IMG/VR virus record: IMGVR_UViG_3300042484_002275
Location: 1 to 64,000 of that record
Source of the DNA: a virus
DNA: 64,000 bases
Strand: one strand, 5' to 3'
Made by a program: the position numbers and the translations under genes. Of the stretch, positions 1 through 6,126 are shown one piece after another. The notes below the pieces were generated by a model, which saw only the letters and a program-made list of their open reading frames with translations, made no database searches and was not told the origin of the DNA. Numbering within the stretch: position 1 is the stretch's first letter; the number at the start of each line of letters is the position of its first letter.

Positions 1-1
1 T

Positions 2-37
2 GTAAATAAAATTATAGAATCAATTGATAAACAATAA
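2..37 (+). CDS. C-terminal tail of an upstream gene (partial)
   Basis: Eleven codons open from the window edge end in TAA thirteen bases before the next ATG. The residues VNKIIESIDKQ resemble the C-terminal end of the following kinase-like gene (SKIINQI), so this may be a related upstream gene. Too little is visible to name it. Confidence 0.35.
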   Translation, partial: VNKIIESIDKQ

Positions 38-49
38 TAAAATATAACT

Positions 50-481
50 ATGATATACTGGTTTACAGGACAGCCATCACATGGTAAGACCATTTTAGCA
101 GATTTGTTAAAAGAAACTCTACTTCCTAACGCATATAGAGTAGATGGAGATGATTTAAGAGATTTATTTACTAATAAGGATTTTTCAATTAAAGGAAGAA
201 TCATGAATGTTGATGCTGCACAGAAGATATCACATTATCTACATAACCAAGGACATGACGTTATAGTATCGCTAGTATCTCCGTATATTGATCAGAGAGA
301 AGAATTCAAACAACTATTAGGAAATACTATTGTAGAAATTTACATACACACATCAGAACCTAGAGAAAGAGATAATTTTGCAGTAAAAGGGTATCAAGCA
401 CCTTTAGAAAATTTTATAGATATTGATACAACAGAAGATGCTCCTGAACAATCAGTATCAAAAATAATAAATCAAATTTAA
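50..481 (+). CDS. adenylylsulfate (APS) kinase-like P-loop kinase
   Basis: Predicted nucleotide kinase of the CysC type, which phosphorylates adenylylsulfate to PAPS. A Walker A motif GQPSHGKT lies at residues 7-14 and the APS-kinase-like VDGDDLRDLF follows at 31-40. At 143 residues it is shorter than usual CysC (about 180-200), so the true substrate could be another nucleotide or sugar. The stop overlaps the start of the next gene by one base (TAATG). It heads a tight four-gene group with a HAD protein, a nucleotidyltransferase and a DUF2061-like membrane protein, which suggests a common pathway. Family placement is fairly safe; substrate is inference. Confidence 0.75.
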   Translation: MIYWFTGQPSHGKTILADLLKETLLPNAYRVDGDDLRDLFTNKDFSIKGRIMNVDAAQKISHYLHNQGHDVIVSLVSPYIDQREEFKQLLGNTIVEIYIHTSEPRERDNFAVKGYQAPLENFIDIDTTEDAPEQSVSKIINQI

Positions 482-819
482 TGGAAAAAAATAATACCTA
501 CTTTGTAGACATAGACGGAACCATTTTTATATACCGCAAATTTGAAACATATAAAACTAGTAAGGTCCAAGTCATTGATTCTACAAAACAATATCTTCAA
601 GAAAAGCATCAACAAGGACATTGTATTGTTTTAACAACAGCAAGACCTGAGTATTTAAGAGAACATACTATACAAGAATTAAAAGAAAATGATATACCAT
701 TCAATCAACTTGTAATGGGGATTGAAAGAGGACCTAGATATTTACTTAATGATATGGATCCAAACAACCCAGGAGAACGAGCAATAGCAATTAACTTAGA
801 AAGAAATAAAGGAATATGA
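481..819 (+). CDS. HAD-superfamily phosphatase-like protein
   Basis: The N-terminal VDIDGTIF (residues 9-16) is HAD motif I, with the nucleophilic and general-acid aspartates. TTAR near residue 52 fits motif II (Ser/Thr) and NDMD near residue 91 fits the acidic motif IV. At 112 residues it is a minimal HAD without an obvious cap, like small phage phosphatases. The start overlaps the preceding kinase-like gene and the stop overlaps the next start (ATGA), so the genes are translationally coupled. Substrate unknown; a sugar or nucleotide monophosphate is likely. Confidence 0.7.
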   Translation: MEKNNTYFVDIDGTIFIYRKFETYKTSKVQVIDSTKQYLQEKHQQGHCIVLTTARPEYLREHTIQELKENDIPFNQLVMGIERGPRYLLNDMDPNNPGERAIAINLERNKGI

Positions 820-1214
820 AAAAGTATTTAGCACAAGCCGCATTTCAATCATCGTATAATGATATAAAATACTCAATGTACATAGGACGCTGGCAACCAT
901 GGCATTCAGGGCATCGATGGTTAATCGACCAAAGACTAGAGGAAGGTAAAAATGTTTTAATCTGTATTAGAGATATTGAACCTGATGAGAAAAATCCTTG
1001 GACAGCCCAAGAAGTAGTTTTAAATCTAAATGAAGAATTAAAAGATTTAATACAAGAGGGGAAAGTAAAGATTATTGTAATACCTGATATTGAATCTGTA
1101 AACATTGGAAGAGGAATAGGGTACGACGTAATAGAACATATACCACCAGATGCTATTAGAGAAGTATCTGCTACCAAAATCAGAAAACAAATGAAAGAAG
1201 ATGGTAGATTATAA
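816..1214 (+). CDS. HxGH nucleotidyltransferase (cytidylyltransferase-like)
   Basis: GRWQPWHSGH at residues 24-33 contains the HxGH signature of nucleotidylyltransferases (NMNAT, ATP sulfurylase, PPAT). SATKIRKQM near residue 118 matches the ISxTxxR-type nucleotide-binding motif at the other end of the fold. The length (132) fits a single catalytic domain. Next to an APS-kinase-like gene an ATP-sulfurylase-like role is attractive, but sequence alone cannot separate this from NMN adenylyl or CTP-glycerol-type transferases. An internal Met at residue 21 is a possible alternative start. Confidence 0.7.
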   Translation: MKKYLAQAAFQSSYNDIKYSMYIGRWQPWHSGHRWLIDQRLEEGKNVLICIRDIEPDEKNPWTAQEVVLNLNEELKDLIQEGKVKIIVIPDIESVNIGRGIGYDVIEHIPPDAIREVSATKIRKQMKEDGRL

Positions 1215-1407
1215 GAGACATTTACTTAAAACTATTACCTACAGAATATTAGGAACATTAACAACTATAATAGCTGCATACTGTATAGGAGGTTCTCTTA
1301 AAGTTGCTTCTTTATTAGGATTAGGGGAATTGATAATAAAACCAGTAATATACTTTCTACATGAAAGAGTATGGTATGGGTATATTAAATTCGGATTAAA
1401 AAAATAA
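1201..1407 (+). CDS. DUF2061-like small membrane protein
   Basis: A 68-residue protein with two hydrophobic stretches (about 14-30 and 36-52) and the pattern KTITYRILGTLTT characteristic of DUF2061. From general knowledge DUF2061 proteins often sit beside sulfate-activation genes, which agrees with the APS-kinase-like and nucleotidyltransferase neighbours. The start lies inside the previous gene (14-base overlap). Function unknown; probably inner membrane. Confidence 0.7.
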   Translation: MVDYKRHLLKTITYRILGTLTTIIAAYCIGGSLKVASLLGLGELIIKPVIYFLHERVWYGYIKFGLKK

Positions 1408-1435
1408 AATAAAATAAAATAAAATAAAATAAAAA
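1402..1435 (+). repeat. AAAAT pentanucleotide repeat
   Basis: About six tandem AAAAT units directly follow the DUF2061-like stop codon and run toward the first structural gene. Copy number may vary by slippage; a promoter-spacing role is possible. Confidence 0.7.
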
Positions 1436-1442
1436 ATACACA

Positions 1443-1450
1443 TATTTATA
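1443..1450 (+). promoter_or_regulatory. TATTTATA motif (candidate late promoter)
   Basis: TATTTATA followed by AATA, 16 bases before the ATG of the first tail-module gene. The same octamer recurs before sheath, tube, tape measure and other virion genes. No TTG 20 bases upstream, unlike the other promoter class. Confidence 0.4.
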
Positions 1451-1466
1451 AATAAAAACAAATACA

Positions 1467-1859
1467 ATGACAACATTTAATTGGACAATCTCAGCTACAG
1501 AAAGAGCTGTAAGTTTAGACGGATTACCGGACGTAATCCAAGTGGTACACTGGAGATACAGAGGTACAGATGAAAACGGTGTAACAGCTGAAACATATAG
1601 TGCAACAGCAGTAGGTGCTCCAAACCCACAAGACTTTACTCCATATGATGGAATAACAGCAGCAGATGTAGAGGGATGGTTAGAAAATCTTCTAGATGTA
1701 ACTACTATGCAAACAAGTTTAGAAGCACAAATAGCTTCACTTATCAACCCAACAACTATAACAGGACCACTTTACAGTGCTCCAGTAACAGGTTCAGTAG
1801 AGGTAATATTATTAGCAGAGGTAACAGGATCAGCAGATGTAACAGGATCAGTTGCATAA
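1467..1859 (+). CDS. conserved phage structural-region protein, unknown
   Basis: A 130-residue acidic protein beginning MTTFNWTI, with VVHWRYRG near residue 28. Similar small proteins occur in tail regions of other T4-like marine phages (recollection, not searched). The C-terminal third repeats V-TGS-V units (PVTGSVEV, VTGSADVTGSVA), typical of a beta-rich virion decoration or fibre-associated protein. It follows a TATTTATA motif, as other late genes do. Function not known. Confidence 0.6.
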   Translation: MTTFNWTISATERAVSLDGLPDVIQVVHWRYRGTDENGVTAETYSATAVGAPNPQDFTPYDGITAADVEGWLENLLDVTTMQTSLEAQIASLINPTTITGPLYSAPVTGSVEVILLAEVTGSADVTGSVA

Positions 1860-1882
1860 TTAAAAATAAGTTCATATATTAC
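1852..1882 (+). promoter_or_regulatory. TTG-N20-TATATTAC promoter
   Basis: TTG at 1852-1854, exactly 20 bases, then TATATTAC at 1875-1882, preceded by TTCA. The -33 element lies inside the end of the upstream gene. Drives the 1907 gene. Confidence 0.6.
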
Positions 1883-1906
1883 TAAATAAACACAAAATCG
1901 TTACAA

Positions 1907-2179
1907 ATGGAAACTAAAAAGTTATCACAAGAGGAATTGAAACAAATTCAAGACATTCAAAACAAAAGTCAAGCTATTACAGTAGAGTTTGGGCAAATTG
2001 AATTATTAAAAATTCAATTAAAATCAAGAAGAGCTAACGCAGAAGAATTCTTGAAAGAATTAGGACAAGAAGAAAAAACATTAGCTGAAGCATTAGAAGC
2101 TGCTTACGGAAAAGGGTCTATCAATCTAGAAAAAGGAGAATTTACTCCTTACGAAGAAGAAGCTGAAGTAGTAGAGTAA
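1907..2179 (+). CDS. small coiled-coil phage protein
   Basis: Ninety residues, nearly all helical and charged, with heptad-like Leu/Ile spacing from residue 7 to 65 and the conserved-looking YGKGSINLEKGEF near residue 68. Proteins of this type are common hypothetical genes beside tail genes of marine myophages. It sits between the TGS-repeat protein and the sheath gene and is followed by a terminator. No catalytic motif. Role unknown, perhaps a virion assembly factor. Confidence 0.6.
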   Translation: METKKLSQEELKQIQDIQNKSQAITVEFGQIELLKIQLKSRRANAEEFLKELGQEEKTLAEALEAAYGKGSINLEKGEFTPYEEEAEVVE

Positions 2180-2203
2180 TTTCTACTAAAAGTAAAAAGA
2201 ATA

Positions 2204-2227
2204 AAAGGAGGGTTTTGACTCTCCTTT
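2204..2227 (+). terminator. rho-independent terminator
   Basis: Inverted repeat AAAGGAG (2204-2210) / CTCCTTT (2221-2227) with a 10-base loop, just after the coiled-coil gene and before the sheath gene. Confidence 0.6.
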
Positions 2228-2286
2228 CCTATTTATTATGGAATACAGAACCTAGCACTATAGGGTGGTTTCCCAAAACCAGATGA

Positions 2287-2294
2287 TATTTATA
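2287..2294 (+). promoter_or_regulatory. TATTTATA motif before tail sheath
   Basis: TATTTATA 27 bases upstream of the sheath ATG, the same octamer as before other virion genes. Confidence 0.4.
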
Positions 2295-2321
2295 ATAAAT
2301 TAAAAAACAAATTTATAAAAC

Positions 2322-4448
2322 ATGGCAGAATCAATTATCTCTCCAGGAGTATATACAAGAGAAAACGACACCTCTTATATCACACCAGCACCAATTCAGG
2401 CAGGAGCAGCATTTGTTGGACCAACAGTTAAAGGGCCGGACAATCAGCCTCTTATTGTTACATCATATAGTGACTACGTAAGAAAGTTTGGTGAAACCTT
2501 TTTATCAGCTTCTAACAGACAGTATGAATTCCTTACTTCTGTAGCAGTAAAAAACTATTTTCAAAATGGTGGACAAACAGCTATAGTAACTAGAATTGTA
2601 TCAGGAACTTATGACGGAGCAACTAGTACAAATATCCAAAGTGGAATTCTTGCAACAACAGCTTCACTTACAATTAGTAGTGCAAGTTTAGCACCATTTA
2701 TTACACCAACAGGATCTTTCTCAATTAATGGAATTAACATTGCAGTAACAGGAAGCACTCCTCCAGCAAATACACCAACAACTCTTTTTGTAGCTTCAGG
2801 ATCAACACCAGCAGATTCAATAACAGCAATTGTAACAGCTTTTAATTTTAGCTCATCAGTAGCACTATACAGTGCATCACTTGGGAATATTAAAGCAGCA
2901 GCATCTGGAACTACAGGATTGCTTTTCAATACGACTGCTTCTTTAGTAGGAACTAACACTTTATCAAGTACACTAAACGGATATACAAGTGTAGTTGGGG
3001 CTACTACTACAAACTTCAGTGGAGCAACAGGAACAACTACTATAGCAATAAAAACTTTAGGAAAAGGAATTCTTTACAATAACTCTACATCAGCTACAGA
3101 CTCAGGAGCACTAAACTCAGACGGATCTTTAGTATCAGGATCAGCAGATAACGTAAGATGGGAAATTGCAAATGTAAATAATGCATTAGGAACATTCTCA
3201 ATACTAGTAAGACAGGGAAATGATAGTACAAATAACAAAACTATACTAGAGACATTTAATGTAAACCTTGATCCAAACTCAGATAATTATATTGAGAAAG
3301 TAATTGGTAACCAACATATTGAAGTAGGTACAGATGGTTCAACATCTTATAACTACCCAGTAGGTGAGTATCCAAATGCTTCTAACTATATTAGAGTATC
3401 AGCAGTTAATTTACCAACTAACTACTACCTAGCAAATGACGGTATCACAGTTAATACAGATGCTAACGGTATTACTTTTGCAGCATCTTTACCGCAAGTA
3501 AACTCAGGATCATTTCAAGGAGCACTAGGAGCAGTAAAAGCAGGAGCTAAATTCTTTGGAGATATTACAAATGGATCTACAGATGCACAAGGATTAGTAG
3601 CAGCAAACTATACAGTAGCTCTATCATTACTTGCAAATAAAGATGAATATCAATTCAACATAGTATCAACACCGGGTTTAATCTACAAAAATAGTGCTTT
3701 CACTTCAACAGTAAACGCATTTATTGCTTTAGCAGAAAATAGAGGAGATTGTATTGCAGTAGTAGACTTAGTAGAACAGGGAGAGGTAGTAGCTAACGTA
3801 ACAACAGAAGCAGCTTCATTGAATAGTTCATATGCAGCAACTTACTGGCCTTGGTTACAAATCAAATCTGCTACAGGTAGAAACGAATGGACTCCAGCAG
3901 GAACAGTAATTCCAGGAGTATATGCATTCACAGATGCTTCATCAGCACCATGGTTTGCACCAGCAGGATTAGTAAGAGGAGGAATCGGAGGAGTAATTCA
4001 AGCAGAAAGAAAATTAACTAAAGGTGATAGAGATACTCTTTACTCAGCTAAAGTTAATCCAATTGCTACATTCCCAGGATCAGGTATATCAGTATTCGGA
4101 CAAAAAACATTACAAACTAAAGCATCAGCATTAGATAGAGTTAACGTAAGACGTTTACTTATAGAACTTAAGAAGTTCATTGGTGACCAAGCAAGAAACT
4201 TAGTATTTGAACAAAATACTATAGCAACTAGAAATAAGTTCTTAGCGACGGTTAATCCATATCTTGAATCAGTAGTACAAAGACAAGGTCTTTATGCATA
4301 CAGAGTTGTAATGGACGATACTAACAACACAGCAGATGTAGTTGATAGAAATCAATTAATAGGACAGATATTTATCCAACCAGCTAAAACAATTGAATTT
4401 GTTGTATTAGATTTCACAATCGAACCAACAGGAGCAACGTTCGGATAA
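2322..4448 (+). CDS. contractile tail sheath protein (gp18-like)
   Basis: Forms the contractile outer tail tube. The N-terminus MAESIISPGVYTRENDTS matches the conserved start of phage sheath proteins (SPGVYxxExD), and the C-terminus with LLIELKKFIGDQARNLVFEQN, then NRNQLIGQIFIQPAKTIEFVVLDF, is the conserved sheath core. At 708 residues it is in the T4 gp18 range, with a variable Ser/Thr/Ala-rich central insertion (about 90-260). The tail tube gene follows directly, the standard order. Confidence 0.95.
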   Translation: MAESIISPGVYTRENDTSYITPAPIQAGAAFVGPTVKGPDNQPLIVTSYSDYVRKFGETFLSASNRQYEFLTSVAVKNYFQNGGQTAIVTRIVSGTYDGATSTNIQSGILATTASLTISSASLAPFITPTGSFSINGINIAVTGSTPPANTPTTLFVASGSTPADSITAIVTAFNFSSSVALYSASLGNIKAAASGTTGLLFNTTASLVGTNTLSSTLNGYTSVVGATTTNFSGATGTTTIAIKTLGKGILYNNSTSATDSGALNSDGSLVSGSADNVRWEIANVNNALGTFSILVRQGNDSTNNKTILETFNVNLDPNSDNYIEKVIGNQHIEVGTDGSTSYNYPVGEYPNASNYIRVSAVNLPTNYYLANDGITVNTDANGITFAASLPQVNSGSFQGALGAVKAGAKFFGDITNGSTDAQGLVAANYTVALSLLANKDEYQFNIVSTPGLIYKNSAFTSTVNAFIALAENRGDCIAVVDLVEQGEVVANVTTEAASLNSSYAATYWPWLQIKSATGRNEWTPAGTVIPGVYAFTDASSAPWFAPAGLVRGGIGGVIQAERKLTKGDRDTLYSAKVNPIATFPGSGISVFGQKTLQTKASALDRVNVRRLLIELKKFIGDQARNLVFEQNTIATRNKFLATVNPYLESVVQRQGLYAYRVVMDDTNNTADVVDRNQLIGQIFIQPAKTIEFVVLDFTIEPTGATFG

Positions 4449-4464
4449 TATTTAGAAAAACAGA

Positions 4465-4472
4465 TATTTATA
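4465..4472 (+). promoter_or_regulatory. TATTTATA motif before tail tube
   Basis: TATTTATA 20 bases upstream of the tail tube ATG. Confidence 0.4.
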
Positions 4473-4492
4473 ATTAAATAAGTAAAAATAAA

Positions 4493-4981
4493 ATGGCAGT
4501 ATTAGATCCGAATGAAATAATGTTCAGAGCCTTCGAACCAATGGTTCAACACAGGTTCGTAATGTATATAGACAATATCCCAGCCTTCATGATTAAAAAC
4601 GTGAAAGCTCCTAACTTCACAGATTCAGAGATCAAACTTGATCACATTAACTCTTACAGAAAAATAAGAGGAAAAAGAAACTGGGAGAATATGGATATGA
4701 CTTTATACTCACCAATCACACCTTCAGGTGCTCAAGCAGTAATGGAATGGGCTCGTCTAGGATACGAATCAGTAACAGGTAGAGCTGGATATTCAGATTT
4801 CTATAAGAAAGATTTAACTCTTAATATTCTAGGACCTGTAGGAGATATCGTAGGGGAATGGATTATCAAAGGAGCTTTCTTAACAAAAGGAGATTTTGGA
4901 CAATTTGACTGGACTTCTGCTGACGGAGTAGTAGAGATAGGAATCTCAATAGCAATGGATTATTGTGTATTGAATTACTAA
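4493..4981 (+). CDS. tail tube protein (gp19-like)
   Basis: Inner tail tube monomer, 162 residues, matching gp19 length. It contains FEPMVQHRFVMYIDNIPAFMIK near the N-terminus and LYSPITPSGAQAVMEWARL in the middle, both typical of the T4-like tube family (PF06841-type). Located immediately after the sheath gene and followed by a terminator. It likely polymerises with the sheath around the tape measure. Confidence 0.92.
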   Translation: MAVLDPNEIMFRAFEPMVQHRFVMYIDNIPAFMIKNVKAPNFTDSEIKLDHINSYRKIRGKRNWENMDMTLYSPITPSGAQAVMEWARLGYESVTGRAGYSDFYKKDLTLNILGPVGDIVGEWIIKGAFLTKGDFGQFDWTSADGVVEIGISIAMDYCVLNY

Positions 4982-5003
4982 TAAAATTCAAATAAAAATT
5001 AAC

Positions 5004-5034
5004 AAGCCTGGCAATCGTCAGGCTTTGTTGTTTT
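5004..5034 (+). terminator. terminator after tail tube
   Basis: AAGCCTG (5004-5010) / CAGGCTT (5019-5025) hairpin followed by a T-rich run. The -33 TTG of the next promoter lies in that T-rich run. Confidence 0.75.
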
Positions 5035-5058
5035 AAAAAAGTTTTATTCATATATTTA
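5028..5058 (+). promoter_or_regulatory. TTG-N20-TATATTTA promoter
   Basis: TTG at 5028-5030, 20 bases, TATATTTA at 5051-5058. It overlaps a TATTTATA octamer (5053-5060), so both promoter classes may act on the chaperone-like gene at 5091. Confidence 0.6.
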
Positions 5059-5090
5059 TATATAGAAAAAGTTACTAACAAATAAAATTT

Positions 5091-5840
5091 ATGGAAAACA
5101 AATTTAACCTACCAACCGAAACGGTAGACCTTCCTTCAAAAGGACTTCTTTATCCAAAAGATTCCCCACTAGCAGAAGGTAAAATTGAAATGAAATATAT
5201 GACCGCTAAGGAAGAAGATATTTTAACAAATTCAAATTACATTAGACAAGGAGTAGTTATTGATAAATTACTACAATCACTAATCATCTCACCAATCAAC
5301 TACTCAGACCTGCTTATAGGGGATAAGGATGCAGTTATGATGGCTGCACGTATTTTAGGGTACGGAAAAGATTATGACTTTCAATACGCAGGAGAAAAAG
5401 TAACAGTAGATTTATCTACATTACAGCTTAAAGAATTAGACGAAAGTATAATAAAAGAAAAAGGTAAGAATGAGTTTGAATATAAACTTCCAAATACAGA
5501 TAATAATATCACCTTCAGGCTATTAACACAAAAAGACGATAGAGATATTGATGCTGAATTAGAGGGATTAAAAAAACTAAACAAGAACGCTAATAACGAA
5601 TTGACAACACGTCTAAAGTATATGATATTGTCAATCAACGGAAACTACGAAAGAGGTACAGTGAGACAGTTTGTAGATACAGCCTTCTTAGCTAGAGACT
5701 CTAGAGCATTCAGAGAATACTATGCTCAGATATCCCCAGGAGTAGAAACAAAAATTAAATTTGAAACAGAGTTTGGTGAAGAGGAGGACATCAACATTCA
5801 ATTTAATTCTAACTTTTTTTGGCCTGAGTCCGGAAACTAG
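5091..5840 (+). CDS. gp26-like baseplate/tail-assembly protein
   Basis: 249 residues with LPSKGLLYP near residue 14 and YMTAKEEDIL near residue 36, signatures of the T4 baseplate gp26-type family (PF12322-like). It sits between tail tube and tape measure, where other phages encode the tail-assembly chaperone pair. It ends FNSNFFWPESGN. A run of seven T at 5814-5820 allows +1 or -2 slippage into the frame that continues GLSPETRGNIF, so this is probably the short product of a frameshifted pair. Confidence 0.8.
   Translation: MENKFNLPTETVDLPSKGLLYPKDSPLAEGKIEMKYMTAKEEDILTNSNYIRQGVVIDKLLQSLIISPINYSDLLIGDKDAVMMAARILGYGKDYDFQYAGEKVTVDLSTLQLKELDESIIKEKGKNEFEYKLPNTDNNITFRLLTQKDDRDIDAELEGLKKLNKNANNELTTRLKYMILSINGNYERGTVRQFVDTAFLARDSRAFREYYAQISPGVETKIKFETEFGEEEDINIQFNSNFFWPESGN
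5814..5820 (+). promoter_or_regulatory. putative +1/-2 frameshift site
   Basis: AAC TTT TTT TGG in the zero frame. Shifting +1 (or -2) over the seven-T run gives TTT GGC CTG AGT, entering the downstream frame with no stop. The downstream frame has no ATG before its conserved region. Confidence 0.65.
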
Positions 5841-6093
5841 AGGAAACATTTTTAGGCAAATACATGAAATAGTCTTTCATGGACAAGGAGGTTATGATTG
5901 GGAGGCAGTTTACAATATGCCAGTATGGTTAAGGAGATTTACCTTCAGCACACTGCAAGAACATTACGATAAGTTAAATGCAGAAAATGATGATGAACTT
6001 AAACCAGTTAAAAACGGCAATAAAGTAGCACCACCAGATATTGTTCAAAAAGCAATGACACCAACATACAGTACGAAGGCATCTAATAAATGA
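5821..6093 (+). CDS. frameshift extension domain (gp51-like / tail chaperone T part)
   Basis: From the T-run to the stop this frame encodes about 90 residues beginning GLSPETRGNIFRQIHEI, with YNMPVWLRRFTF, a motif I associate with gp51-like and small tail-chaperone proteins. The only upstream start in this frame is a TTG at 5761, and the residues between it and the T-run look like an out-of-frame shadow of the gp26-like gene. The first true Met is deep inside the domain (YNMPVW). It is therefore most likely expressed only as a fusion with the 5091 gene, as in lambda G/GT. The sequence directly precedes the tape measure. Confidence 0.65.
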   Translation, partial: GLSPETRGNIFRQIHEIVFHGQGGYDWEAVYNMPVWLRRFTFSTLQEHYDKLNAENDDELKPVKNGNKVAPPDIVQKAMTPTYSTKASNK

Positions 6094-6103
6094 TGCCTTT
6101 TGC

Positions 6104-6111
6104 TATTTATA
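6104..6111 (+). promoter_or_regulatory. TATTTATA motif before tape measure
   Basis: TATTTATA 15 bases upstream of the tape measure ATG. Confidence 0.35.
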
Positions 6112-6126
6112 TGTATATAAAACACT

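Noticed and set aside
2609-2959. Minus-strand frame inside the sheath gene
   Set aside because: Shadow of a strongly coding region with no start context.
5761-5820. TTG-started independent gene in the frame downstream of the T-run
   Set aside because: Its first 20 codons read as an out-of-frame shadow of the gp26-like gene; frameshift fusion explains the conserved part better.
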